Shown in pieces: positions 44,760-56,563 of a DNA stretch of 64,000 bases. The first letter of the stretch is position 1; every line of letters starts with the position of its first letter. A program made the position numbers and the translations under genes. This DNA comes from Tenodera sinensis (Eukaryota; Arthropoda; Insecta; Mantodea; Mantidae): contig CM060967.1 in assembly GCA_030765045.1 (NCBI GenBank), positions 170,883,251 through 170,947,250 on the forward strand, given 5' to 3'. The notes beneath the pieces are model-generated. The model was not told the origin of the DNA. It saw nothing but the letters and a program-made list of their open reading frames with translations, and ran no database searches.

Positions 44760-45170
44760 AGAAATCATTATTAATTACATTTGATGCCTGCTCGAAAGCT
44801 ACTTAAATCTATACGTATTGAATAACTGACAAAAGATGTCATTCACTGCTAATTATATAACCAAATATAGGACGTGCAGGAAAAGCCTTGTTTAAAACAA
44901 AGTTAAATTTGTATTTGTAAATACATATTATGTTACTCTTATAACTGCAGGGATGATTTCATTGTGTTTCTCAATTATCGCTACTTTATTTCTTGTGCAT
45001 GTTATTAATTCTCCAAACCTGAAGACAAAACAACCTGAAATTTCAGGCTGCCACAAAGACAAGGTAAAACAAACAAGACCTTTATTATGAGAGAAAGACG
45101 TGAAAATAAAATAACATAACACAATTAATTATGGATAAGTGTATACAAATGATTTTGTAGTATGTTTAGA
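44760..45170. other. unassigned sequence
   Basis: No recognisable feature. Confidence 0.4.
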
Positions 45171-45171
45171 C

Positions 45172-45505
45172 AGCCCTTGATGACTATAATGGCTCTCTCT
45201 TTCAGGCTGTTAACAGGAAGGCCAAAATATTTCCAAGTCTCCACGAAGTAACGCGGTATGGTACCTCGCGCACCTACCATCAGGTCAATGACTTCTATCT
45301 CAGCAAGATTATATTTATTTTTATACTAGTCTAAAGTGGGATTATAGATCTGTTGTTTTTCTAAAGTAAGTTCTTCAGGCTGGCTTTTGTAGTGTTTGAA
45401 TCTGATCGTGGGGCGTAAAATATAGTTGCGAGAGTCACCGGCTTTAAAAGCTATAATATCTATTCTGCAACAATTAGCATTAGAGGTCAAACCATGTACT
45501 TCCTC
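45172..45505 (-). pseudogene. LINE endonuclease-like remnant (R2-type, tentative)
   Basis: Minus strand encodes, with one stop, NYILRPTIRFKHYKSQPEE, then IYNPTLD, then AEIEVIDLMVGARGTIPRY, FVETWKYFGLP. The ordered motifs 'DPT-RFE', 'IY-PT', 'GARGTI--F' are familiar from retrotransposon-derived C-terminal regions that are abundant in insect genomes. Assignment to a restriction-like endonuclease end is from memory and tentative. One in-frame stop shows decay. Confidence 0.45.
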
Positions 45506-45694
45506 ATAAATTCCTTTTTCCTTAGTTCCTCAGAAATAAAAGACCTGGCCCAGTGGTGGCAGGAGTTCTGCAGATACTCACCATGAGGGCAGAATGTGTT
45601 TTTATGTTATACTGTATATTTCCATTGACATGTTCAATGTTCACAAGCCTCTTTGACTAGATGTGAACTCGCTGAACACACTCTAAACTAATCT

Positions 45695-46025
45695 AATCTC
45701 AAAAGACACAATTTAAGTCATATTTTTGTGGAGATAACCATTTCGGAGATATCATTTGTCTGAAGTTTGCAATACTTATACTTTTCTCCAATGGGAGGTC
45801 ATTATTAATTTTTTTATCTCTTGCCTGTGCAAAGAGAGCGGAATTCCACAGTCATCACATTGTGGCCAGCTCTTAAAAGATTTGACTATCACTCAAAGCC
45901 TACTGTATTCCCATATTCCCCTTGCACGTACAAGAAAATAAACAATGAGGTGGTTGCTACAAACGTTTATCTTGACTAACGAGAAGTAGATAGAGGAATA
46001 AGAGTTTGTACAAGAGCAGACGAAG
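45695..46025 (-). mobile_element. element A, left part of the split copy
   Basis: 'agacacaatttaagtcatat' through 'agcctactgtattcccatat' to the start side near 'gtacaagagcagacga'. It completes the copy begun at 43,795, which is therefore split by about 1.4 kb of later insertions. Confidence 0.6.
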
Positions 46026-46559
46026 TGAACGTGCCAGATTTTTCATTAATGGATTGTGCTTCAAGTTTTCTATTTTCTTCAGGTTCCAGTAAAAGAGAAA
46101 TTACATTTAGTTGGCATATTGTTATAACTGGCTTACCCAACATTACATCGATAGCTATTTTAAACTTGAATGACCATTAATTTACTTCCTCTCATTATTT
46201 ACGAGTATGCAATTGCTGCACAATGATCTGGAGGATTTTACATGAATCCTCCTTTCTATCCCTTGTAATTGTAATTTTGTATACACCAGCTACTCATAAT
46301 AATGGATTATATCCACACACGAGGATATGAAACATTGGCTGAATATCTGACTTCCTTAATCTTCCTCAACAGTCTTCTAAGTGCTGGAAATGCTACATAG
46401 CATCTAACAATTATCAATTGCAATGTTCATGTTCACGGAGAAAAATAATCTACTCAGTTATCAATTATAAAATATTGATACACTAATTTCTCTCTTTATA
46501 TAATTACTATCATGCCCTTCTAACGAATTTGATTAGAACAGAAATATTCTTTGCTTTAC
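46026..46559. other. unassigned AT-rich sequence
   Basis: Nothing recognised. Confidence 0.45.
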
Positions 46560-46886
46560 CTGATCACCCTCCCTTTATGTAGGACTTACAAGCTAGTGCA
46601 TAGGATCTGTACCTATAGACCGGACAGAGTGAAGACGTGGAAGTGGGTGGTCAGCATGAGAGTGAGGAAGAGGATGATATGAAATGCAGACGAAATGGAT
46701 GATTGGAAAGGTGATAATGGAGCAATTGGCAAAATGAGTGGGAGGGGGGGGGACAGGAGAACCTGGAGAAAACCTGCTCTGACACCACTTCATCCACCAC
46801 AAATACCACATGCAGGTCTCTGGGATCAAACCCGGGCTGCCTAGGTGGTAGGTGAATGTTCTAACCACTCGGCCATGGCCCTGCAT
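46560..46886 (-). mobile_element. SINE-2 (long-tail) copy, isolated source-type of the satellite
   Basis: Minus-strand head: A-box-like TGGCCGAGTGGTTAGAAC (46,858-46,875) and B box GGTTTGATCCC (46,824-46,834). Its 3' end at 46,565-46,720 reads 'accctccctttatgtaggac', 'ttacaagctagtgc' and 'gaccggacagagtgaagacg', followed by 'ggaagtgggtggtcagcatg'. This is the satellite monomer plus part of the segment lost from the satellite. Present once, not in tandem. Confidence 0.85.
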
Positions 46887-47037
46887 TAAAACATAAATAT
46901 AATGGAAATAAACACTTTCTCAGATGAGGGTTATTAAAATATTTTGTCATTGGTATCACATGTGTATTCTAGCCTTATCTGCAGATTTGACTCCCTTTTG
47001 ATTTGCTGCACCTTCTGTTTTCTTAGTTGCTGGATTT

Positions 47038-47245
47038 TTTTTTTTTTTTTTGTACTATTTAACGTCCGCTATTACTACATACGGCACTGCAGGCGGTGAC
47101 ACTGATGATACATGGAATGAAGATGGAGCACCGGTGGAATGAGATGACGGGGGAAACCAGAGAACCTGGAGGAAACCTGCCCCAAAGCCGCTTCGTTTGC
47201 CACAAATCCCACATATGGTTGCCTGGGATCAAACCCAGGCCACGT
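47038..47245 (-). mobile_element. SINE-2 (short-tail) copy, head truncated
   Basis: Tail 'tactatttaacgtccgctat' and body 'caccggtggaatgagatgac', reading to the B box near 47,225-47,235. The A box side is lost. A T-run lies at its left end. Confidence 0.7.
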
Positions 47246-47360
47246 AGCTGGATTGTGCCTATATAATATGGAATGAAATATTTCCAACCAAATGCTTCTC
47301 CAACAAGAGGTCAATACCTATTCTTTCTAACAGACCTGGGCTATAAAATACCTTCTAATT

Positions 47361-47956
47361 TGAGAGGTAGAATTGGAACTGAAAAATTCAAAGCCACAGC
47401 TGAGATTTGAACCACAGACCCTTCACTTATTAGGCGGGTGCTCTAACCATTAAGCTACTGTGACAACCTGCCAGAATGACATTGTATTCTCCAACCAATT
47501 CGTATTCTCCCGGTAAACCACAAAGACAGTTTCACATCAATTATTCCAATGGTGACTTAGTATCACAAGTACTTTATGTCCCAGGATTAAATAACTTTCA
47601 GTAAGTTTGTTGACATAAATAAATAATAATTACCATCTGAAGGTTATTTAATCTTGGAACATAAAGTACTTACAATAGTAAGTCACCACTGGGGTAATTG
47701 TCTCTGATGTGAGACTGACTTTGTGGTTTACTTGGAGAAATACGAATTGGTTGGAGAATTTGGTGTCATTCTGGCAAGTTGTTACAGTAGCTTAATGGTT
47801 AAAGCAACCACCTAGCAATCGGAGGGTCTGTGGTTCAAATCCCAGCTGTGGCATTGAATTTTTCAGTTCCAATTCTACCACTCAAACATTGCCCACACAC
47901 GGTTTGTGTGTTTAAAAACACCAACCCTAAGTTTGTTGGCATAAGTAAATAATAAC
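47361..47956. mobile_element. SINE-3 inverted dimer with perfect 15 bp target-site duplication
   Basis: Left arm on minus (47,361-47,600), right arm on plus (47,635-47,940). The right arm has A box TAGCTTAATGGTTAAAGC and B box GGTTCAAATCC (47,832-47,842). A copy of the tail ('ttgacataaataaataataa') sits in the centre. TACCTTCTAATTTGA occurs at 47,349-47,363 (its last three bases shared with the element start) and 47,957-47,971. The whole inverted pair therefore inserted once. Confidence 0.88.
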
Positions 47957-47971
47957 TACCTTCTAATTTGA

Positions 47972-48955
47972 ATTCATAATTTACTAAGAGACTACAATGA
48001 ATTTACAAAGTGAATGTGCACATCAGAATTTTTTTTTTTTCAAAATACTGAAATGTACTTAATGGCAGAGTTATTTTGCATGACTAATTTATTCGGACAA
48101 TAAATAGTAACAATTTTAAGCAGCAAAAGGAAGAAAATTATTGTATCTAAATGATGTCAGAGCGAGCTATGTACAGTTGAGCTGTCTCTGGCTGTGCCAA
48201 CTTGCTTATATAGTCAACAATTAGGAACTCACAGTTCACAACACACAGATATATTCTGAGTATCCCGGAGAACGTAGGTTTGGTTACCTGAGTGGTAATT
48301 TGGAAAACTCCATGGTTCTTGAAGCTTCTTGTAAAAGTCTGGCATTTAAAGCTTCTCAAACTATCTGGAATCGGCCTTTGTTCTCAGCTCATATTGACCT
48401 CATATTGATGTATGGCAGGCATTGCATCAAGTTAATAAAAAAAGTCACTGTAATATGCTTGAGTAGTCCAAAGAGTGATGTACTTGGAAAAAACCACTAA
48501 CAAATCAAAGCACCATCCTTCTTTATACTCTTTGTGAAGTAAAGTTTATAAGACTTTATAAACATAGCGGAAACACCAGGAACTGAATAATGCAGTCTCA
48601 TGTTTCAAACGCTGGAAGTAGGGATTAATGTTTCACATTATTCACAAAAAAATTATTAATATTGAACCTTAAATTTGAAATCTTGTGCATTTTAATGAAC
48701 CTTCATGGGATTCAATAGTTGAAAAGTTGCATCAAGTTTCGTAAAATGGTGTAATTGGAACCATTAGATTTTGAGGGCAACCCTTTGACCACCTGTCTAG
48801 GTCAGGTCTCAACTCTTGTCAGTGCTCAGCAGACTGCATGTGTCGTCCATGTTAAACTTGAGTCTTGAAACAGTTCTCATCTAAGTATGTCCAGCTAGAA
48901 TATCCTCAGGTAAGTGAGTATGCTCTTCTACAAGGGGCTTGCTGCTGAAACCCTC
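47972..48955. other. unassigned sequence
   Basis: A T-run at 48,031-48,040 and short frames only. A possible minus-strand splice donor CAG|GTAACC near 48,283-48,291 stands alone. Confidence 0.4.
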
Positions 48956-48957
48956 AC

Positions 48958-49135
48958 GCCACACCGTAGCCGAGTGGTTAGACCATTCACTTCTCTCCAA
49001 AGCAGCCCAGATTCAATCCCAGGCAACTGCATGTGGGATTCGTGGTGGACGAAGTGGCACTGGGGCAGGTTTCCTCTAGGTTCTCCAGTTTCCCCCACCA
49101 TTTTATTCCGCCTGTGCTCCATCTTCATTCCATGT
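48958..49135 (+). mobile_element. SINE-2 copy, 3' truncated
   Basis: A-box-like TAGCCGAGTGGTTAGACC (48,967-48,984), B-box-like ATTCAATCCC, then body 'ggtggacgaagtggcactgg' and 'ccatcttcattccatgtg'. Stops there. Confidence 0.75.
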
Positions 49136-49139
49136 GAGA

Positions 49140-49925
49140 CAGAATCTTAAAAGACCCCAAAAGAAAATTGTTTATGTGAATATTTGTTAAGAGTGTAATT
49201 TGTTTTTGATGTTGGTATGAGTTGGTTAAATGACAAAAATGTGTTACTAATGTTCATTGTTATAAACAATTAAGTTTGTTTAAAGACGTCATAAATATTT
49301 CCATATTTAATTTTAATATATATGTATAAATAAAAGAATTATATGTGTTCAATATTGAAAGCGAAGGGAGAATGGCTAAGGATCGCTTCCCTAACAATGC
49401 TGGAACTATTTGATGAATGCATGTGCGGATTTACACGTGACAGTCAGAATCTTAGACTCGCAACTAAAAGAAGAAGGATTAACGTCTATGTGTTTGGGGT
49501 AGATGGACGTATTTTTATGTGTGCCCGTCGTAAAATAGTGAAAGTAAATTTACTAAGTGTTTAAAGACCGTTAATTTGTGTAAAATAAGTAAGACATTAG
49601 CTAACTTTAATAAGTTAGTTAATACGAAGTGCGCGAGTAAATAAAAGGACGTAAAATAGATGAAGTGTAAAGTGATAGAAAACACATTTAGCGAAATATC
49701 GCTAAATTTTCAGACATAAAATCCCGGCGATGCTAGGGAAGTCGATCCACTGAAATAAAAAGACTTACTACTGTAATACGATTTAAATGCTGTGAATAAG
49801 AAGGTGCGAATAAAATATTTCACCAAAGTTAAATCTGAGTGTATGTTCATTCCATCCAGTACCACGACCCGAGATAACATAAGATTCAAAAGCTCATCAC
49901 CATCATCGTAATATATAAAAACAGC
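49140..49925. other. unassigned sequence
   Basis: A 73-codon plus frame at 49,343-49,564 is not recognised. Confidence 0.4.
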
Positions 49926-49929
49926 ACCA

Positions 49930-50012
49930 CATGTATCATGTAACATCAGTGTCACTGCTTGCGGTGCCGTAGCAGTAAATGGGAGTGTTAAACCCTACCA
50001 AAAAAAAAAAAG
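49930..50012 (+). mobile_element. SINE-2 3' tail fragment with A-run
   Basis: 'catcagtgtcactgcttgcg' through 'gtgttaaaccctacc' and an A-run matches the end of short-tail SINE-2. The rest is missing. Confidence 0.65.
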
Positions 50013-50985
50013 CTGAACACCTTCCCCTCCCACCTTCACATTTTAAATGCTAATAAAATGGGCTAGACACTAGTAGCTCTCTAAAATCTAGTGTTCAAGT
50101 TATTTATCCCTGTTATTACCACACAATGGCACCCCTCCCCCTCCAATCTTGGCACCAAAAGACTAAATCTCTGAAGATATAACCGTCCTGTTGTAAGCAG
50201 ACCGTAAATGAGACATGCAAGTATCATTTATAAGAACTGTCTCTTATCGCTATGTTTTAAGAGACTCAAGATGTCACATGACAAGGTATCACATATTTCT
50301 TTGAATAAACAAGGAAACTAACCTGTAAATCCTGGATATGCCTTAAGGTTAAATCAGCATGTCAGAACAAATATACAACTATCTAAAACAAGAACAGATC
50401 AGAAACTAAAAGCTTCACTTATCTATAACAATATTACTAAGATAAATGATGCTTTTAGCTTTTAATCTGTTCTTACTTTAAATTCTTGTTGCTTCACTGT
50501 TAATAGCTTCATTATTTCCTTATTTAATTTAAATATACGCCTATTTGGACTTACAAAATATAAACTCTATGTATACACAATTGTGTTTTTAATATGCCTT
50601 GCCTCAGTGTTCATATTATTAGAACATTTGAATAGCTATAACGTACAAAGATTTAGGATCTAGGTAGGATACTACTTCAATTTGTCTGCTAACATTTTAA
50701 AAATATTAAACTTGTATGAAATGTTACAAGCAGAAGCAGACGTAGGAAAACACTTTCACACAATGAAAACCTATTATGCAAGAATGCATTTGTATAAGGC
50801 ACAGGTGCATGCATATAAATAACAAGAATTCACCAGTATTTGCACGTGTAACATGGAATTAGTAAGCTCATTATTCACGTGGAGAGCAAACCAGTCGCTT
50901 CTTGTGACAAGAAAAAGTAACTCTCCTGTGACCTTGCTGGATTCCCCCACTACTGGCTGCCAATGTGCACCCGGCTAGTTGGTAC
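50013..50985. other. unassigned AT-rich sequence
   Basis: Nothing recognised. Confidence 0.45.
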
Positions 50986-50989
50986 TGAG

Positions 50990-51490
50990 CCTCTGAATAT
51001 CCACATCATGCTCAAGAGATCCCTCATAAGATCGGAGAGTTGGAGTTTGGTGCACTGTTAGTGCTAGACGCATAATTGGCCCAATATTCTTCAAGCAGAC
51101 TCTAAATGCAGAGAGGAACCGAAATGACATTTTGACCCCATTTTATCATGAGCTGTCAGAAGAAGAGAAATTATATGTGTGGTTTCAACTAAGATTCTGC
51201 TACTGCCCATGCAGTAGAAGCATCCATGAATAAAATGAGGGAAGTGTTTGAAGATAGAGTGATTAGTGCTGGTGTCTGACCTTCCCACTTCCTTGATCTA
51301 ACTGTGTGTGGGGTAATCTGCAAGACAAAGTTTACAAGACAAATCCTCACACATTGGAAGAACTAAAACAAAATATTAGAAACGAAATCGGAAACATTAC
51401 AGTGGCCCAACTTAATCATTCATGTGAATCAGAATATGTTCTGATATAATGCTTGTTTAGTCAAGGGTGGATGACATTTTCAGCATCTTC
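50990..51490 (+). pseudogene. Tc1/mariner-like transposase remnant, second copy
   Basis: Nucleotide sequence parallels 56,040-56,545 ('atatccacatcatgctcaag', 'gaagtgtttgaagatagagt', 'acattggaagaactaaaaca'). It has frameshifts and stops, and the stretch coding for the third catalytic aspartate is deleted after 51,309. The N-terminal half is absent. Confidence 0.75.
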
Positions 51491-52700
51491 TACACGAGTG
51501 TTATACATGCTTTATGCACAGAGTTTACGTAGGAGCAAAGTCGGCTGTGGCACACCCAATTGTACACAGGTGAAATGCCATACACTCTTAGGTTTTAAAT
51601 GAAGAATCCTGTATATAAAAAATTTGCTAAGTTTTCCTAATAAGTATAAAATTACAAATTATAAGACATCCGACAATTATCAATTTAACTGTTTGGATTG
51701 TAACAGGGTTATATTGTTAAAACTAAATGTCATTTGAAAACCAAAATAAAAGAACATTTAGAAATATTAAGTATATACAGATTCATAAATCACCTGTGGC
51801 TGGTAATTTTTGGTCACTTAATCATGAAATAATTCCAGACGTTAAATTATTAAAGCAATTGTATGGATCCATAGATTTAATGGTTTAAGATATTCATTTT
51901 GAAGAATAAAGAGTGCATTATGAACTTTAAAATACTGCCAATTCTGTCAACAAATTTCTTTTACTTTCAGTAGTTGGTATTATAATAGGAAAAAATCTGT
52001 CACCTAGCGTCTGTAGCAAAGACGACCATAATAAACATTTCTAATGAAGATGTGAGTAAACTGACTCATCTAGAATTGGAAATAATTCATAGTAACCAAA
52101 GATAAGATCTCAACAACTAAAATCTGTTCTTGATATAACGTATTGATAAATGTGGTAAATGTTATAGCATTACTATAACCTTTTTGAATAAAAAAGAAAA
52201 CATCTCAATAATAGTATTTCAAATAGTACATAACAACTGAAGCTATTGACAGAAAGTAGCAGGTATACTCACCCCACATTCCTTTAGAGGACAAGTCTTA
52301 CAATAGATGTAAACCATTCAGTTGGGCGAGTTCAACTGTTATACAAAATATGAGTAAGGGAGCCACATTCCAATAGACTTGCAAGAATTTTTAGATTTTG
52401 AGGTTCTCAAACTTGATTCTAGTAATATAAGAATAATGCAACCAAATTCGTGAAAAATGACAAAAACCAGGATTTGTTCTAAAAATCACTTTTAACATAT
52501 AAAATATGCCCTATGAGATAAAAATGTCTAAAAAGGCAGAAAAAATAACACCTAAAGAGTCGTCATCAGCCTATATGTTTTCCACGTCATCAGAAAATGC
52601 CCTAGCAACATTCGGAGAAAAGATGTGAAGTCATCAAAATCCAGGCCCTACTTGTGACTGAAAGCCCTACTTGCGTTATATTTTCACCTTCATTTGTACA
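51491..52700. other. unassigned AT-rich sequence
   Basis: Nothing recognised. Confidence 0.45.
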
Positions 52701-52703
52701 ATG

Positions 52704-53972
52704 GCTGATCAACAAAGACTGAAACTGATTTTTTTTTCACAGATATTTATTACTCCAATTCAATGTTTACATGACCTTTTTCAAAGTAGTCCCCTCCTAC
52801 TTCAATGCACTTTTTATAGCGTCTCTACCAGTCCTTGAACACGTGCTGCAGAGCATTCTTTGTCCGGTCCTTGAGAATCGACTCACTTTTCTTGAGCACT
52901 ACTTCAGAGTTCTCAAATCGAATACCCCTAAGCTTTGCCTTTAGTGATGGGAATAAAAAAAGTCACAGGGTGCAAGAACGGGGCTATAAGATGGATGTGG
53001 TACACATGTAAAGTTGAATCGAGCCAGAAACTGCATGACTTGATTTGCGACGTCAGGCCGTCCATCGTCATGATGAAGTCGCCACCCAGTCCGAGAAATC
53101 TCTGGTCGTTCCTTTGCAATGTACTTCCTCAGTGTAGCCAATACTGACATGTAATATACTGCTGTAACAGTAGTGTGAGGGGGAACTGCATGCTGGTAAA
53201 TCATTCAATCACAGTCAAAAAATGTGATCACCATCACTTTCCCTGCAGATGCAACAACTTTTGCCAACACTGATTTCCTTCAGGACCATAATGACCCAGC
53301 CATGATTCATAACCGGTGATAATCGATTTAAAAAATGCATCCCCTCCATCAGCAAAGAGATGCAGCACCTCACAGCTTGTCTCCATTCGCACAGCCTTTT
53401 GTTCGGGAGTCAAGAGACGTGGCACCCAACGAGCACAAACAGGTCATATGGAGATGGTCGTGCATAATTGTTAACACACTGCCATATGAAATCCTCAACA
53501 CTTCACTGAGGTTACGTAATGTTATACGCCGATTCTCTCGGACAATCACAGCAGCTGTGTTGATGTTGACTTCAGTCACAGCAGAAGCCAAAACACCAGG
53601 CCCACCTTGCTTAACACTGACAAATCTGCCTTCTTTGAAGTCCTTGAACCACCTAAACACTGTTGTACGAGGTAGTGCATCTTCACTGTACGCTTGCTTC
53701 AGCTTTTTGTAAGTTTCGGTGGCTGTATGGTTTAAACGAAGACAGAATTTTATTATGCTGTACTGCTTCTCTCGCATCACCTCCATTGTGTGGTATGCGA
53801 AATGCACGTAGGGTCTACAAAATAGAGCATTACTACCAACCTACCAATACGAAAGTGCTGCCGCCTAATGACATTATACATAAAAACCCGCTCTTTTCAA
53901 ATACTTATGTTACAAATACAAAACTATCACGGAAGCCACAGGAAAAAATCAGTCTCGGTCTTTGTTGATCAG
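52704..53972 (-). mobile_element. mariner element, dead, with terminal inverted repeats
   Basis: About 1,269 bp, the usual mariner size. Ends are inverted repeats with two mismatches in ~28 bp (CTGATCAACAAAGACTGAAA at the left; inward from the right CTGATCAACAAAGACCGAGA). A clear TA duplication was not seen. A minus-strand transposase remnant fills the interior. Confidence 0.8.
52935..53807 (-). pseudogene. mariner transposase (DD34D) with frameshifts
   Basis: Reading order on the minus strand: N-terminal helix-turn-helix region (IKFCLRLNHTATETYKKLKQ, then TTVFRWFKDFKEG) at 53,807-53,500; the linker PRLLTPEQK at about 53,422; SIITGYESW near 53,300; LHHDDGRPDVANQ; and HPSYSPVLAPCDFF. The second and third aspartates are 34 residues apart, as in mariner. 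The first catalytic Asp of the family motif TGDESW is Tyr here, and frames change at least twice. It is inactive. Confidence 0.85.
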
Positions 53973-54042
53973 TCCTCGTCGAATTGCATTGTGATTGTGC
54001 AGACTAGAGAAACTTAAACATTAGTAAGAGGTGTGATCCTAC

Positions 54043-54171
54043 CTTTGCCAGTGCTGGTGCTGTCGAGGCACTCCATCTTGATGGTGGTTTTGAATGGTGT
54101 TGCTCCTGTCACGGAGATAGTGCTGGGAGTTGCTGTGGAGGACGTGAGTGGTGGTGGTGCTGCCAGTTTTT
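54043..54171 (-). CDS. candidate internal coding exon, product unknown
   Basis: On the minus strand a 129 bp GC-rich segment is bounded by an acceptor (tgccctacag) at 54,172-54,181 and a donor (AAAG|gtagga) at 54,042. It is open in a phase 1-1 frame giving KLAAPPPLTSSTATPSTISV, then TGATPFKTTIKMECLDSTST and GK, a Ser/Thr/Pro-rich low-complexity sequence. A second frame is also open. Composition differs from the AT-rich flanks and no repeat copy exists in the window. It may belong to a gene mostly outside the window; the gene was not identified. Confidence 0.45.
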
Positions 54172-54181
54172 CTGTAGGGCA

Positions 54182-54535
54182 TAACAAACTCTAGCATTAC
54201 GCAGCCTTGTCTCTACTTTAAAGTAAACAAATGTCAAAGAGGTATCAGGTTAAGCTTCAAAACAACGAACACATCAATAATGCTGCAGCAAAAGCTAATA
54301 AGCCAATACTCGTATTTTTCAAATAAATTAAATTGATTTGGAAGTTTTTAATTATGGTAGAGCACTATACAAACTAAACACTTTTGTTTTTAAACTTTCC
54401 ACCTGCTTATTTTGTAAATAATAAATGTGAACCAAAAATTAAGAATAAAAGTTACTGTACTTGAAGGGAAAAGGTATTTAGTTTAAATTAGAGTTGAGCT
54501 TTTATTTATGGATGCTCTTTAACTATCCTGAGCTA
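54182..54535. other. unassigned, intron-like AT-rich sequence
   Basis: Nothing recognised. Confidence 0.4.
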
Positions 54536-54539
54536 TATT

Positions 54540-54770
54540 GGGCATGAAAGAGCACTTAATTTTGCTCAAAGGCCCCTTTATCAGGCTTGAGGTTCTCTTA
54601 TTAGCCATAAATCTACAATATAGGACCAATGGCTTAACTTCCCTTCTGAAGGAAGCCATGCTAAGGATCTTTACACTTGAAAAAATCCATTGCCCCCTGC
54701 TGACCTTGAACCTGTGACTTGGGAGCCATGGTCTAGCATACTACCCCTTGACCATGGAGGATGACAGTTT
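54540..54770 (-). mobile_element. SINE-8, single copy here
   Basis: Minus strand has an A-box-like TGGTCAAGGGGTAGTATGC (54,744-54,762) and B-box-like AGGTTCAAGGTC (54,702-54,713), then a body. Only one copy was seen in the window. Confidence 0.45.
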
Positions 54771-55310
54771 TAATTTGGTGGAGGTTATCAACATCATTTA
54801 GAGATCAGCTTGTTTTTTTAAAAATCCATCTTTCATCATCATGATATCAGATTCGGTTTTATGCACAAATACAAGCAATTCTTTTCTGAAACATCTTTAA
54901 TCAAATCCTCACTTTTATATAATATTTCACAACAATGAAAAGCATTATTATAACAACAGTGCATTGAAAGATTGTATCTAAATCAATTTCTACTTTTACG
55001 CACAGAACAAATTGCAATTAAAATGCAGAGAAGTTATTGGTTTAACATCCAATGGTTCTGGTACTTTAAGAATAGCAAGTTTAAGCATTTGAGGTGTATT
55101 TGTTTCTTTTATTTATGACAGAACCTGTTTGTCTATGTTGATTTCTGGACTATCTTGCACCTGAGCATGACTTGCATTTGAACCAGGAACTTATTCATTA
55201 TTGTAACAAATGCCTACCTTGCACCTCAAATAATTGAACTCTTGCTTGCACATGGCAAACCTCTTTTATTTAAATAAGTTCCATGGTGACTTTATTGTTA
55301 ATGGGATTGA
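54771..55310. other. unassigned AT-rich sequence
   Basis: Nothing recognised. Confidence 0.4.
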
Positions 55311-55579
55311 TGTTTGCAAACCTTATACAGGGCTTTCGAATCGGTTCTTCACCACTGCACGGCCTTTTGCCTGTGCGAGTTTGAAGTTGCCGCAGCCGTA
55401 TCTGTAGCAACAAAAATTCCCCACAAAAGCATGCTCCTGCTTGCCGCCGCTATGCTCCCCCCACTTCTCCCCAAAGACACACATTCAGTTAGTGATCGTT
55501 CGTTACCATGGACAGGCAACTGACCTTGGTGTAGTATATTTTTATTTGTAAAACTTATTATAAATATGAATCTGCACGT

Positions 55580-56548
55580 CATGTTCGCATAGAGTATATT
55601 CAGAAGTTCCCTGGTGAAGTCCCTCCGTCCAGACATGGAATTCACAACATTGTGAACAAATTCAAAAGCACTGGTTCTGTGGCAAACAAAAAACCCAGCG
55701 TAAACATACAGTTTTAACAAAAGAAAAACTTGACGAAATAGGTGCAAGTCTTGAAGTACACCAACAAAATCACTCCAAAAATCAGCACAACAGGTGGGGT
55801 TTCAGTGACTTCTGCACACACAGCAAGAAAATTATTAAAACTGAAACCTTATAAGTATACACGTGACCAGTGTTTAAAACAAGGCAATCCCATAGCGCAA
55901 ATGTCTTATTGTGAATGGTTTCTTTCATCAGTGAATGATGGTTTAATCGATCCACAGCTCTATTCTTTTCAGATGAGGCATCGTTTCATCTAAATGGTCA
56001 TGTGAACACTCATAACAGTCGGTATTGGGCATCTCAAAATCCACATCACGCTCAAGAAATCCCTCATTATGATCAGAAAGTTGGAGTTTGGTGTGCTGTT
56101 CACGCTAGACACATAATTGGTTCAATATTTTACGACCAGACTATAAATAAAGAGAGGTACTGAAATAACATTTTGGCCCCATTTTTTTGTGAACTGACAG
56201 AAGAAGAGAAATCATATGGGTGGTTTCAACAAGATTCAGCTACTGCTCATACAGCCGAGGACTCTATGGATAAAATTTGGGAAGTGTTTGAAGATAGAGT
56301 GATTAGTGCTGGTGTATGGCCCTCTTTCTCCCCCAATCTAACAGTGTATGATTTTTACTTGTGGGGTAACCTGAAAGACATAGCTTATGAGAAAAATTCT
56401 CACACATTGGAAGAACTAAAATAAAATATTAGAAATGAAATCAGAGACATTACAGTGGCCCAAGTTAATCGTGTGAATCAAAATCTGTTTTCCCGATATA
56501 ATGCCTGTATAGTGGAGGAGGGACGACATTTCCAGCATTTTCTATAAG
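55580..56548 (+). pseudogene. Tc1/mariner-like transposase, most complete copy
   Basis: Plus-strand pieces in several frames: helix-turn-helix region (EYIQKFPGEVPPSRHGIHNI, then VNKFKSTGSVANKKP), FFSDEASFHLNGHVNTHNSR followed by YWASQNPH, KVGVWCAV, WFQQDSATAHTA, and LTVYDFYLWGNLKD. The three catalytic Asp positions (SDEA, QQDS, VYDF) are present; second to third spacing is 38 residues. Stops after KERY and EELK and several frameshifts make it dead. The GC-rich stretch 55,314-55,530 in front may be its 5' part. Confidence 0.8.
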
Positions 56549-56563
56549 GTAAGACTTTTATAC

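Noticed and set aside
45560..45585. Exon end with donor ATG|GTGAGTATC on the minus strand
   Set aside because: Good donor motif, but no acceptor or open coding segment upstream of it and it lies beside a dead LINE piece.
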